Assembly (NCBI GenBank): GCA_019614645.1
Contig: JABWDB010000002.1
Span: 11,445,501-11,509,500, forward strand
Length of the DNA: 64,000 bases
DNA from: Stratiolaelaps scimitus
Lineage: Eukaryota > Arthropoda > Arachnida > Mesostigmata > Laelapidae
Direction of reading: 5' to 3'
Each line of letters begins with the position of its first letter. Position 1 is the first letter of the stretch. A program made the position numbers and the translations under genes. The notes beneath the pieces are model-generated. The model ran no database searches and was not told where the DNA came from. It was given only the letters and a program-made list of their open reading frames with translations. Below are positions 33,302 through 45,643 of the stretch, piece after piece.

Positions 33302-35769
33302 CTGGCCCAGGCGATTTTCGAAGCAAAAGTAAACGGTCGCAAGCAGAAAGTATCATGAATGTCACAAATTGCGATAAATGGAGATACAAATTGACAAGAA
33401 AAAGAGAGAGAATGAACGAGAATAATAAACAAAGCAGAGGTGAGCCTCTACGAAAATTCGCTATCACTCTGCTATTATTTATGTCTGAGGTCAACAACGT
33501 AAGTACAATAGGTGTAAATTTGTAGGTCTCTGCAGAATTTTCGCAACACATCAGCTCGATATGTATCAAGCAGGTACCCCATTAAGACTCACCATTCTTC
33601 TTTTGTCCTATCCGCCTCTCTCTTAAGTTCCTCGATAGCCTCTGCTTCGAGTTCATCCTTGACTCTGAGTCGTTCTTCAAAATCCATTCTCCATTGTCGC
33701 ATTGTCTCAGATTCTTGGCGACGCCTTCGGCTACGCGGTCTGCCTTGCTCCGCTCGAGCCATGGCACTTCTTATCTCCTCTACGCTAGCTACCCGTTGAA
33801 GGCTAATGCTGGCCAGCGAGCCTGTGTCAACACCGACGGCCGCCAAGAGCGATCGTTGAGTTTCTTCATCGTCGGGCTCTTCTGCACCCTGAGTTACAGG
33901 TACCAGAGCGTCCTCCCCTTCAACATTTGTGGCTGCAGCCTCTATATCTAGGGAGCCAGCATCTTCAGTCGGCCCATTATCAGTGACCTGTTAGAAGGAC
34001 AGATCCGCACCCAACGAAGGAAAACATAACGGGAACGCATTAGTGAATATAACCCACAATTTGACATGACTGAATGTAGTTGGAAGCCCTAATTACAGGC
34101 TGCCTGGAGGGAACTAGAGGTATTGAAGGACAGTAACCGCAATCGCGACAAAGGCAAACAACTTGTCCGCAGCGAAAGGCAGATCCTTTTGTCTTCGAAA
34201 ACCTGTCCTTCTCTATATTTATTTTGATAATTCAATAATTAGTAATTAGGATTCGGCTCAGTAATTAGACACACACATCGACCTCTCACACGTCAGCCAG
34301 TGAATGCACATGAGAGAGAACTTGGCAAGAAGGTCGATATAATAAGAGGCAACAGAACGCAACCTGTACAGTATACAAGTTGAGAGGTAAATCTGCAAAA
34401 CTCAAATTGACTGTACCCACGTAGGATAACACAGAGGAGAACAAATCGACTAGTCGCAGCATGGCATGAGATTCGACTAGTATAATGCAACAAGCACATT
34501 TATTAAACAGCGGTATCTTTGCACATTTCCCAATTTACTAAATGAATAAAAAGGCATTCTTTCAGTTCATGGGTGTACTATTAATGTTGTTGTCGTTTCA
34601 TCTGGGATTTCGAAACTATTGAGAGTTCAAAGCTATGCAAAATATTATATACGTCCGTCGTATGAAGCATCCTGAATCTATTCTATTTGTATGGATGTTC
34701 AACAACATTTTAGGCGATTTCTACTTGTTGAGCACTAGACGTCAGGGTTCGCCAATTAACCGTGCCATGCAACTTGAGAGCGCCGCATGGCAGACAGGTT
34801 GTATTAATGCTTACAACAGATTTGTTCTTACTACGTTATATTGGCCATTCATCGGGTACTAACTAACCACCAGCTGCGGGCAGATCGACAGAGGCATTGA
34901 AACCCCCCCCCCCCTCTTGTGAGATCTTTTCAAGATGTATTAATGTTCCGTGTGTTGTTTTGACATTGTTTATTTTCGTGTGTCTCACGACCACGTCGCA
35001 ACGACCAGAGATATCTGGGTGCGGCACTGTTTTAGTTTGCTGACAGCAGCCGACTTGCGGTGTGTCACAACGCCATATATGTGAGTCGTGCTTTGTTCTC
35101 TCCAAATTTGAGTACAACGGCCCATATTGACTTTTCCTAACCGCTATATCGGTTGATTATTTCCAGTCGAATCGTACAGCTAGCAAAAGCCACAGGTAAT
35201 CAAAGATAGAGGATAGTTTCTTGAACGTTTATGCCTGGTCACTCGCACAGAGAAATTGATGGAAAAACACATTAATTGCTAGATCTCACGCCTGCTCTTA
35301 TGGATGCGTTTACCTTAGCTATATTAATACGCTACTATACTAAATTTGAATGCAATGCAGTGGACGTAATTAGTAGTCGGAGACACTTTACCCATTACAA
35401 AAATAAAACGACACGAAACTCCCTCGCATTATTACTCTAATTTGTTTAAGCAATATCAGCTATCTAGTCCATCAACGTCATTCTCCGCAAGTTTCAACCC
35501 AATCCCGAGCGTTTATTATGCTGTTTCGAGTATACAAAAATAGCGTAGATATAGCGTATGTGAAGACCACTGCATAAACCAACCTTTATCCCTGGATACT
35601 CCACGTAGTCATCCCGCTGTGGACAAATCTCTCCACTCTGCTCTCGAGTCTCGCCGAGACCCCTTGTGTCGTCGAGGTCTCGTTCGATCACTTGAACGAT
35701 ACCGGTTTCCTGTTCGACAGGCTCGTCTCTCAATGGATCCGATTCCACTATCGACTCCACGTCAGCCAT
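33073..35769 (-). CDS. Clc: Clathrin light chain (divergent), three exons
   Basis: Regulatory subunit of the clathrin triskelion, which binds the heavy-chain hub in coated vesicles. Exons are 35584-35769, 33593-33987 and 33073-33301, joined at phases 0 and 2; about 270 residues in total. Recognition rests on three blocks in the family's order. ETMRQWRMDFEERL matches the family's ESIRKWREEQMERL. KEEWYAQW matches EEWYARQ, with the tryptophan made from a codon split by the intron. CWQRMSRIAKSL with KDLNRMRTLLIALEKPP matches EWERVARLCDF with KDVSRMRSVLISLKQAP. Between them lies a long charged helix, expected for heavy-chain binding. The family's near-invariant N-terminal segment (DPAAxFLAxxE...GIE type) is not seen; that part is acidic but unrelated. 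It could be a paralogue of the main light-chain gene. Poly(A) signal at 33034-33039. Confidence 0.82.
33593..33987 (-). CDS. Clc: Clathrin light chain exon 2 (acidic region and heavy-chain-binding helix)
   Basis: Acceptor cttctaacag, donor gaatg/gtgagt. It starts in phase 0 with VTDNGPTEDAGSLDIEAA, stays acidic to EEPDDEETQRSLLAAVGVD, then turns into a basic patch (RPRSRRRRQES) and the coiled-coil helix ending DRTKEE plus two bases of tryptophan. Confidence 0.82.
35584..35769 (-). CDS. Clc: Clathrin light chain exon 1 (N terminus)
   Basis: The ATG at 35769-35767 begins MADVESIVESDPLRDEPVE and runs 62 codons to a phase-0 donor (ataaag/gttggt), which joins exon 2 in frame. The MAD start and acidic composition suit a light chain N terminus, but family-specific residues are lacking, so this exon is less sure than the other two. 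Confidence 0.6.
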
Positions 35770-38700
35770 CACGCAATAATTACTGCACGCGAGAGTGGCG
35801 AATTGCTAATTTTGTCGACCTCTAATGCGTCTACTGGGGCTATTCTATCACACCGTACTTAACAAGTACAATAAAAACCAGCCACACAACAGATAACCAT
35901 ATACACAGACACCTACATGCACACCCACTTATTATATCACTTCCACAAAGGTCAGAACGATTTCTCCGCCGACAGACGTGGTACGTAGTGAGCAGCAGGC
36001 AGCTGTCAAGGGCCAGGTGGCCAAAGTCGAATCGTCGAGTTGCCGTCGATCGCGTAGGGGCGTCGTGGTAATTTCAGGTTTCGGACAGCGAGAACTCCGC
36101 CAGCAATTGTGGTCTCGCCTCCCTCCGCCTTACCGAAACGGACACGTGGTATTATTAGTAATAAAATGCTGTTTTCACTTCGAAGTCTGTTATGCCTGCT
36201 CGGTCAGAGGGCCCAGCCTATGTTTCAGGATTGTTCAATGAATTCGTACAACTACACCACTATACAGCTATACGATCATTATTCCATCAACAATGCCAGC
36301 AGCTGCCTGTCGATGAACAAGACCACACAACGAAGGGCAGTAAAACGCCAATTGAGGGAGTGTGCTGCTGTCAAGTAAGACTGTTTGTTGGTTTACTCGA
36401 AGTCAGCTGCTGCTGCTGCATCTCCACCTTATCCGATTCGTTTGTGTAGGGGTGTGTGCGTCTTGGCGTTGCTATCGTCGCTGCTTATCGAAACGTAGTC
36501 AATCGCATCCCTGTGCCTCTAACCAGAGTACCTCTGGGAGACGTGGTATCCAGCAGCGGCGGCAGCGGCCGCTCGTGTCGTACAGCAATGGTAGTAGTGG
36601 TGATGGCAAAGCGTGGGCGGATCTAGAAGAGCTAAGTATCCGATGGACGACGGTGGTTGTTTTAGCTGCTAAGCTGAGCTCTGTCGTAATGTACTGTTAT
36701 AGTAGCATTTGCTCGCTCGCTTTCTCGCACAGGCGGCCCGTTTCCTCGTGAGCAGGGCCACTGTTCTCGTGGGCAGTCCTCCGGGAGAGCAACACCAGCG
36801 GCGGCTGACGGCGATGATAGCCGAGGCCGTCATGGAGATCAGAGGCTCTTAGCAGCAGAGTCCGAGGAGGCGTTTTCGATCCGGCGTAAGGAACGGCTCG
36901 CCGCCAACAGCTATGACGGGACGGCGCTAGCGGCAACGCTGCTACACCGTAGGCTGTTCACTCTACGGGCAAACGAAGCCAAGCCATAGAGAGAAAGAGA
37001 GAGCGAGCAACACGTTTAGCTGAGCTGAGCGGAGCTAGTGAGCTTAGTGAGCTCTGGGTGACGGCGGCAGTATCCCCCCGCTGCGTAACTAACTCACTTA
37101 CTCACTCACGCACGCACGCAACTGTCAACAGGCGAACGTAATCACAGATGAACTAACCGACAACAGCGCGCTGTGAACATACGAACGATTAGCACTTGGT
37201 AATTCGTCATCAGCGACGCTTCTACTTGCAGTAGGGAAAAGATTGAGCGTTTGACTAGAGACACGATGCATACAAGTATCAGTATCCGAAGCCTGCCATG
37301 GAAAGTCAGCCAAGAGAAATGGAGGGGTGTGTATAAATGCGAGTAAATGTGTGTGCGTGTGTCGTGGGCCGGGTGCCGTTGTACAGCTTCTCAGCCAGCC
37401 TTAGTGGGACGTCTGCAAATTGAATATGCGAAGCAAGACGGGAAAACCAATGGAGTGAGATTCGACATGGACCGAGAGAGCGAGAGAAAGAGCTGGATGA
37501 ATTGTATTGAAAATGAACCGGTAACACAGAAACTCTATATATATAATACATATATATATATATGCATCCATACATTTTAGTTATCTTGACATGATCTTCT
37601 TATATAAATGTTTTCATGTGAGCGTTTATGTCAATGTTTTCGACGATATTACGCAAAACTGTGTGAAGGTATAAATGTATTACATAGTATGTGTAAGTTC
37701 GATTTATCGCCATAAGTCTTTATTAGAAATATGAGCAAACATTACCATTGTCTTGTATGAACGAGGGATGAATGAGCGGTCGTTTTATTCGTCTTTCAGC
37801 GAGTGCTGGCCATGCATTCGAGGTGACAGATATTGGAACAGGGCACCTCCACACGATACCCATACTGGGCTAACGAAAAAGCACCTGATGTTGTATCGAT
37901 GAGAACATGACTGCCAATGAAAGTTTTGCTATTGTATCCCGTTTAAACTTACCTCGACAAGTGGGACCCTAGTAGTGGAATTAACCTATGGTGTGCTCAG
38001 TTTCTTCCGACGTTCTGGTCACATTTTCACTGTGTTATCTACAGGGCCTCCTAGCGGGAAAGTATTGTAGTGTACGGAGCTGCCAGATTCCGTGTTCGTT
38101 GCAGGTGCACCCTACGATGCTCACGACGTCAGCCAGAATATTACACAAACTCGTTTGTTAACTCTCTCTCTCTTTCGCTCTATTCCAGGGGCATAGGATG
38201 TAAGCGATGATGTCTGTGCGTTCTCTTCTGAAGAAAGTATTAATGGTGGCAGGCGAAAATGACTATTGTTGGATCGAACTATTGTTACAGATCAGTTAAT
38301 AAATGTACACTAACGTCTTCTTAATAAGCACAAACTAGAACCTCTCAGTACTCATACAAACCCATATATTAACAGAAACTGCGCACCCCTTATATATAAA
38401 AACTCATCCCCGAAATGTCGTGCGCTACAGCTCAAATAAATAAATACCTACTTGAAAACATAGTTGACCATATGTTGCTATATGTGGTAAAATACGACAA
38501 TTACGCATACACCGGTAGCACCGTGGTGCGCCCTCACTTTCGAACAGTAATATTACACTATAACAGAACTGATTAACTGAACCATGATGATGATAATATT
38601 ACTCTTAAATAAAATACTAAACACTTCCTGATCTGCATAATGACTAATTGGTCACTTGGAACGTAGATTGGCTTTGATACTGAGTGATTTCGTTGTGCAA

Positions 38701-41501
38701 ACGACGCTGGACGTCCTCAGCCGTACGCTCCCATAGGACTCCCTTTCAAACTCAAACAGACACATTTCATTATTGTGGTGAGCCTAATAGTTGTTTACTT
38801 TTTGTGATTATATCATTAATTAATTCCCTGATTATGGGTGTTCTAAACGATAAACAAGAAAATACAACTCAATTATCACTAAAAATGGCTAGTCTAGCCT
38901 AATTTTCTTGAAATCGGGACACTAGACACCCGTTCCAGGCTGTTCTCTAAGTGGCTACGTTGGTATTACGTATTGACACAGCTTGGATAAATAGACCGTT
39001 GTTCTGCTGGAGCCTCAGAGAGGTGTGGTTTCCCTCTCGACGTCTCTCGTGCGATTGCCATACGGATAAGTGCTAAGAAGTCTCAGATGTGAGAAGTGCC
39101 TGGAGCCGGCCTAGGACGAATCAAAAATGCGGCCTTTGAGTTGATCGCGAGCTAGATTCGCTGCCTAATTATTTAATTCTGCTTGTTCATCAAGCTTCGC
39201 AAAATTATGATATATGTAAAAGAAGTATTCTGGGTGTGTGCCGCGCGGGCTTGGTGAACCCCTTTGTGGATGCAGGATCCTACAAGTTCTGATGTTCGTG
39301 ACTGTTATAAACAGATTGCCATGACATTATGCTATTATGTTTGTCAAAGATCGTCGTACAAATTAAATTAATTTTCTCTGGGTTGATGATGCGCCAAACG
39401 TTTTTCATGCCTTTATTCACATCATTAATCCACAATACTCAGCCTAGTTGACAACCAATCAAAGATTCATTATATGACATACACCGGGTTCAAATAGGAA
39501 CAGTTTTTTTCAGGAAATAATAACGTACCTGTAAACATATCCAACACCCAAATAATTTAATGCAGTGAACTACACCATTTCATTAATACTTTGGCAGGTT
39601 TTAGGCTACAGTTTTCAACATTCGCTGATCATATGCAACAGGTGTATTTCTGAAAGATGGGACATGTTACATGCGTTGAAGCTGCTTGGATGCGATTCCG
39701 AGCATATTCCGTAAACAAGAGCGACTTTACACACAAATAACTTGTATGTTTATCGAAATGCGCCATTATTTCTCCACCTTACTTTATCTCTTGAGTTCGG
39801 TGAGTTTTTGTAGCCTGTTCTTTGCAGCGAGATTTCGCATGCTTGTATGTCTTGCCACTACAAATGTGCTGCTGATTATTTTGCATTGAAAAGTTTTCGT
39901 TTTTCGCCTGAGTGCAGACCAAAGTGATGCAAGTTTGGGTTGCCTACGCGAGCAGCCATAGTTATGAAAACAGTGACTTTATTTGAAAAAAAATCTTAGG
40001 CGTAGATACATGTGTACAGAGTGTGGCCGTCTAGTTGAATATAATACAATAATGTGAGGGGAGACGTCGTTTATTTGTTTTCAGCTACCGGAGAAACAGA
40101 GCATCGGTTTCGTTGTCTGGCTGGTCGGTTTCTGTCGATGCTCTCCCCCTAAGTTTGGTTGTGCAACCTTCTAGGCAATTGGACACTAATGTTTTAGCTA
40201 GGCGCATATGTCTGCCGCATAAATTATTCACATTGCAACCGTTGCCTTGTTTGCCAGAGCAGAAACCGAAGTGGTGTGAAGCTCGGCTGGTGGTGCACAG
40301 CAAGATCGACTGAGGTTATGTAAATAGATGAAGAAAAATGAGTTTTCGACCCAGGCTCGCTGTCAGTCTTCTGTCAATGTCGAGAATCAACCTTTTGGGT
40401 GGGTGGCGTGCAGGCGACGCATACGTAAGGAGCATGACTCAAACTCTTTAAAGTGTAAAGGAAATGATAATTGGGAAGCGATTGGCAACGCTCGATATCG
40501 ACGAAGCAGCTAAACTAAAAAGTAAATGGGACGATCGTGCAAGGCTTGGAAAACGGTACAATATCAACGTTGATAATGTGTAGAACTCTGCAGAACTAAT
40601 ATGCTGGGCTGAATAAACAGGTTGAAGGAGAAATAAAATAAAGCAGAAGAGGGCATTTGGAGAGAGAGAGAGAGCTCTCTGGAAACATAGAGGGAAAAAC
40701 CAAGGTAAGCACGGACAGGCCGAAATAGTATACTCAAATTGAATCGAGTCGGTGCTACCTGGTGACTGCAGAGCGGGGATGCTAAACTCGAGACAATACT
40801 AAAGGCTCAAGTAGCAGGAAATGGAGAAGCGCACTTCTAGTATTTAGTGGCAAGGAAAATGAAACAGTGGATGAAACACTTCGATATCAACTACTGCTGT
40901 AGGAATTTCGCAGAACATGAATTGGTATGGAAAGAAACGAAAAGCAGACTAGCAATATGGGGCAGCCAGAAGGTGTCACGGTCATAAAATTAGTAAATAA
41001 TAGAGGTGATGATGTAAATAATACTAATCGTGAGAATGGTCATAAAATCATAGCAGCTGCGTCCCCGTGTGGTAGCCACAGGGACTCGGCTATAAGGTAA
41101 GAGAGGTCACCGAAAAGGAAGAGTTCTCTAGCCCACCAACGTTGAGCTTGGTGGCGACCTTATTTCTTAGCATAACGGGACCCAAAGGTATATCTATTCC
41201 CACTCAATGATTTACGTGAGAATCCACTGCGCTCAGTGGTTTACGGGAGAATCCAGCTCCGCGGACTATGGGCAAGTTGCTGCATGGCAATACTCCCGTA
41301 TTACCACTTAAGTGACATTCTAAAAGGGGTCCCTTTTGACTATTTGTACTTAAAGGATTTTGGTATGACTGAGTCGCAAGATTGACTCACTCGAATAGCG
41401 GTTCTCCCAATTAATCTAGTGCCGTACCAATCTTCATGGTAAGAATCCAAAACAGAACTACAACCTTTTCATAGTGATAACTTGACAGCCACACTTGTTG
41501 C
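35770..41501. other. Intergenic region with clathrin light chain promoter side
   Basis: A GC-richer segment at 35950-37130 lies upstream of the clathrin light chain start and may hold its promoter and 5' UTR; no TATA box is evident. A (TA)n tract lies at 37537-37563. From 40600 to 41350 the sequence is purine-rich with short repeats (for example gagaatcca near 41216 and 41249). No gene is recognised. Confidence 0.45.
37537..37563. repeat. (TA)n microsatellite
   Basis: TA tract interrupted once by atacat. Confidence 0.8.
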
Positions 41502-41507
41502 TTTATT
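41502..41507 (-). terminator. Poly(A) signal of the cuticle protein gene
   Basis: AATAAA on the minus strand, about 95 bp after the TAA stop. Confidence 0.6.
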
Positions 41508-41602
41508 GCTGTTGCGTTTCGATGAATTTGTACGTGTGCGCGTATGTTTGTATGTGTGTTATTTTGTACAAACGACAGCCTAATGGTAACGAGATAGCGA
41601 AT

Positions 41603-42127
41603 TTACTTCTTGATGTAGGGATAGCCAGCGCCGTATCCGTAGCCGTAATATGCAGGCGCAAGACCGTACGAACGGACTACGGGGGCGGCGTAGGTTAGAG
41701 CCGGGGCCGCCCGAAGCAAAGGTGCGGCGTAAGCAACAGGGGCGGCGGCAACCTTGGCGATCGCAGGAGCAGCCAAGACTGGGGTGGCAGCTATCTTGGC
41801 GATCGGTGCAGCGTACGCTACAGCAGGAGCGTGAACGGTCTTCGTGAAGGTGGTGTACGAAGTCGCAACGGGGGCGGCCCTGATGACAGGGGCGGCGTAG
41901 GCTACCGGGGCGGCCTTAAGGACAGGGGCGGCCCTAAGAACAGGGGCGGCGTAGGCTACCGGGGCGGCCCTAAGGACAGGGGCAGCGTAGGCAACATGGG
42001 CAGTTTTTACCACAGGGGCGGCATATGCCAGCGTAGCATGATGGTAGGTGGGGGCTGCGTAATGGGCAGGAGCGTAGGCGACATGAGCAGACGCCTGGGA
42101 GGCTACTACACCGAGGGCGATGGCGAC
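41603..42127 (-). CDS. Cuticle protein exon 2
   Basis: The acceptor has a pyrimidine-rich tract ending ttttccccag. 525 bp, phase 0, carrying the rest of the signal peptide and the whole mature repeat protein. The repeat DNA (ggggcggc-rich on the plus strand) also gives a long glycine/arginine open frame at 41831-42208 on the other strand, which is a shadow. Confidence 0.9.
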   Translation of the reverse strand, partial: VAIALGVVASQASAHVAYAPAHYAAPTYHHATLAYAAPVVKTAHVAYAAPVLRAAPVAYAAPVLRAAPVLKAAPVAYAAPVIRAAPVATSYTTFTKTVHAPAVAYAAPIAKIAATPVLAAPAIAKVAAAPVAYAAPLLRAAPALTYAAPVVRSYGLAPAYYGYGYGAGYPYIKK

Positions 42128-42827
42128 CTGGGGAAAACACGAAATGTAGGAAGGATAAGTGATCCGGTGAACGCAGTGGAAATCGAATATCCGCTGTATA
42201 TTATATAATGAACGAGCTGGGCAACAATAATCAGAAACATATGTGTAGCTACAATATTTGTTCTTCTACTATATGAGGCGATGTTGTCAACCTAATGCAT
42301 CCGATGTGAACAGGCATATTAACATTGCACCGTTCATATGAGCACGTAATATCCGCATCAGGTGGTATGACACGTTGCCTCTTACGACGTCATGTAATAT
42401 AAAACCAACGTATACTCAGTTGATTTAATCGGTCGGTTCGCAAGATATAGCCATTGCATACTATGACTAAGTCACTGTAATTATGAGCACGATGCAATAT
42501 GTCCTCCATCACTTGCGCTAATGATTTTTTCCATTCAATGAGAGATTTCTGATCCAATAAACGCCATGGGAAATTCAGAACATGCGCACCAGCAACTGGC
42601 CCTTGGGGACTATGATCGTTTGACTCAAAGGTGACAAACACTGAATCGTTGAAAAATGCATGGCCCTGCATGCATTTCGAGGCTTCACTGGACGATCATT
42701 TAACATTAACGAAATTGATTTTCTTCAGAGTCAGCGGAGATTTCCCCAAAGCCAACAGTCGAACAGAGCGCAAAGCGACTGTTGGTAAAAGTTCACCCAA
42801 AAGCAGAACACTTACGATGGCACGCAT
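41603..42827 (-). CDS. Secreted AAP-repeat cuticle protein, two coding exons
   Basis: Structural protein of the exoskeleton, secreted by the epidermis. Exon 1 (42816-42827) codes only MRAI; exon 2 (41603-42127) continues VAIALGVVASQASA. The two together form a clean signal peptide cut after ASA. The mature protein of about 160 residues is built from AAPVLRAAPVAYAAPV-type repeats, a short non-repeat piece (TSYTTFTKTVHAP) and a tyrosine/glycine tail (YYGYGYGAGYPYIKK). Alanine-alanine-proline repeats of this kind are known from low-complexity cuticle proteins of insects and chelicerates; there is no Rebers-Riddiford chitin-binding motif. Total 178 residues. The intron is 688 bp, phase 0. A TATA box lies upstream (42891-42898). 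Confidence 0.88.
42816..42827 (-). CDS. Cuticle protein exon 1 (four codons)
   Basis: ATGCGTGCCATC is followed by a strong donor, gtaagt. Tiny first coding exons that cut the signal peptide after about four residues are typical of arthropod cuticle protein genes. Confidence 0.85.
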
Positions 42828-42890
42828 GTTGTTTGCTGTTTGCTTCTGTGATCGAAGGTTGAACACAAGTTCGTCAGTACCGGCTCCCGA

Positions 42891-42898
42891 CTTAAATA
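42891..42898 (-). promoter_or_regulatory. TATA box of the cuticle protein gene
   Basis: TATTTAAG on the minus strand, 64 bp before the ATG, leaving room for a transcription start about 30 bp downstream and a 5' UTR of about 35-40 bases. Confidence 0.65.
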
Positions 42899-45067
42899 GC
42901 GAAATCGGCAACGAGGTCCGGTGGCGAGAGGGTGGACCTTCCTTCAGTTCGACACCGCTTCCAGACACCAGACGGTAGCACGGCCGTCCACCAGTGGCAG
43001 CAGCGCCCTCCACCACCACTAGGACCGCTGAAATTGTCTCCACTTTCTTTTCTTCACACTCTCCTTTGGTGTTGCCTTCTCGTTCTTCATTTTTATCATT
43101 CTTCTACTTCTCCTGCCTGGCTGCGGCCCGTGAATAACCTTGAAAGCATTTGCTCGGCGTTACTTCGTTCCGGAGCATCCCATTCGTGTGAGTCAGCCCC
43201 AGACAGATCAGCTCATACAAACAGCGCGTTCGGTGTCTTCGCGCATCTTACGTATCTGCCACCACCGTCGCTGCCGCCGCCGCCGCCACCACGGTTTCAG
43301 CGGGTCCAGTGTCCACCTATCCCATGATGCGCTGTACCCCGATGTCTCTTCCCTGGGCATCGCGCAAATATCGTGGCCGGTGCGAAATGTGCTCAATGAA
43401 ACGGCCGCTTGTTACTGGCACGAGGCACCAGCCCTAACAGGCTGGCGAACTATAGAGATAGCGACGCTGGCCAGCGCGGCCAGTGGTCCGTCTGGACCCC
43501 CTCAATCAGTATCGAGAATTCGTAAGTTCGTCCTTGGCTGCCATCGGAGATGCGGACCAACGAGACGTCCGTCGGCGTTCGGACGAACGACGTTCAATGT
43601 TGTTGTCGTCATCAGTCGAATAGAGTGAACATCGAATCGATGGAAGGAACAACAACAGAAATAAAAATTATAAAAATAGTCGGCCACAAAGCTGACCAAC
43701 CAAAAGGCTGGCTGGCCTATACAGTCGACTATACGACAACGGAAAATGAAAGGAGCCGGCAAGAATTCGGCTCAATTCGAGCCCGGTGACCGTAGCCAGC
43801 AGCCAGAACCCGACTCGTCTCTTAGTGGGAACTTGGAAATTCACCAAGGTCAGGAAAAGCGCTTGGGTAAAGGTTAATAAAAAGGGTTGCAGCGTAACGG
43901 CGTAAATGGGTGTCCATCTATTTTATTCCTTTTGTGACCCGTCTCATCGAAGACTTTTTCCCACCCTTCATCGTAACTGCTTTTCTCTCTTCTCTGCCCT
44001 CGCAACTTCACCTCCCCGTGATGATGCCACCAAGAGCCGGCGAAGACGGCGAGATGCCAAAGCCCAGCGATGCCAAACCCCGAGGTATCGGAGGAGAGCA
44101 CTTGAGAGCACGAAAGTCAGACGAAGAGGAGACAGAAGTAAAAAGCATAAAGGACAAAAGTTATTGACAACGATCGGAGTGTTACCTAGTTTGTTACCTG
44201 TAGCTTTGAAAGCGCTAGCGCCGCCTTGTTTATTTCCGTTTTTTCTTTTATAATTTACACACGAACCCCAGAAACCGGTTAAGTCGGTTAGGGACGTGTA
44301 TTGGAAAACAGCCCAAAAGTCATTTGTCAGCAGAAGGACCGAAGAGACACAAAGAAGCCTTTATCAAAAACATATATTATAGAGATGTATTTAGTTCAAG
44401 GAAGCTAGGTGGTGGATGTGGTTTATGAAATGCTTCCCTGCGAAATTAACCAAATAAATTTCACCATTTCGTGCGTATTTTATATATCCAGGTTAACGTT
44501 TTCGTTAGTACAGCTATTCGATAGTTATCCCGGCATTACCACCATACAGATGAAACTTCGCTAATAATCGCGAGTAGCTGAAGTCATTGACTCAAACGGT
44601 TTAGAGTCGGTACCGTAGATTTGACCACCACTTCGAGGACGGTACTAAAGAACCTGCATTGAAGATTAATCTATTTCCACTGAAGTGAAGATTGCTGGTC
44701 CTCATATGTTCATTCAGCTGATAAATAAAATACCATCCTGTATCAACAACAAAATGATTTAACAAGGTGTGCTAAATTGCCTTTTGTTGATGTCTGTTTG
44801 TGTGTGCGCATTGACACGTGAGACGGATGAATGCCCAGATCGATACCGCGCTAAGAAATCGATGCGTGTGTTTAGTCATTCTGGGACGACTTTCTTTCCC
44901 CTGCTGTCAAAGAGATGTCAGCCGTATGATCGAGCAGTCTGTCATCTGTTTTATATCTTGGTATACACGCTTATGGATGGATACAACATGCTGTGCCTTG
45001 ATTCTACCGCTGCGCTTACACAATCCAAGCGTATTTCTTCTTGTTTATTGAGCTGCATGTATGTAAA

Positions 45068-45069
<2 letters not shown>

Positions 45070-45096
<27 letters not shown>
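45070..45096. repeat. (TA)n microsatellite
   Basis: Pure TA tract. Confidence 0.9.
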
Positions 45097-45099
<3 letters not shown>

Positions 45100-45597
45100 G
45101 TGTTTGACAAGATACTTTTCAATGATAGTTGAATTACAACTAGGTAGATTTAATATTTAAGCGTTGCTACTGTATCGCACTAACGAATTACTACTGCGGT
45201 TCGTGGCACAGACATCTTAGCCGCCGAAGTAACGGGATGCATTATGAATTATGGATATGTCACAGGGACATTCTGAGGAGACCCAGGAGGAGATACAATC
45301 GGCGGCTAGCGAATATGCAAAATCAATAGGTGGCCCGCAGTCGATACTGGTGTGCGGTATCAAAGAGCTACTGTTGAACTTACGGTTGTGCCGTTATGTA
45401 GTAAAAAATATGTGGGAACAATATAGCAGCTGGTGTCTTGGATAGGTAACCGGCCATGCCACACATCGCTGTAGGCCCTTTCACGATAAGCAATGAATAA
45501 GTATGAGAGAGAGAGCGAGTATGGGTCTCGTCACGCCAAATGTTTAAGTATGAACTGCTTCGACTAAGCGGTGAACACCTAACTAATATATATATAT

Positions 45598-45600
45598 TTT

Positions 45601-45640
<40 letters not shown>

Positions 45641-45643
45641 AAA
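45598..45643. repeat. (TA)17 tract with palindromic flanks
   Basis: TTTTGA, seventeen TA units and TCAAAA make a perfect 46-bp palindrome. Another short TA tract lies just to the left (45586-45596). Confidence 0.9.

Noticed and set aside
41831..42208. Glycine/arginine-rich open frame on the plus strand
   Set aside because: It is the mirror image of the AAP-repeat cuticle exon, which has splice sites, signal peptide, TATA box and poly(A) signal.
42390..42671. 93-codon minus-strand open frame in the cuticle gene intron
   Set aside because: It lies wholly within the 688-bp intron, has no promoter or splice context, and no family is recognised.
43910..44167. Open frame containing MMPPRAGEDGEMPKPSDAK
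   Set aside because: A possible donor follows the PKPSDAKPR part, but no downstream exon could be matched and no family is recognised.
45251..45445. 64-codon open frame starting MDMSQGHSEE
   Set aside because: Plausible composition but no splice, promoter or family support; frames of this size are common by chance here.
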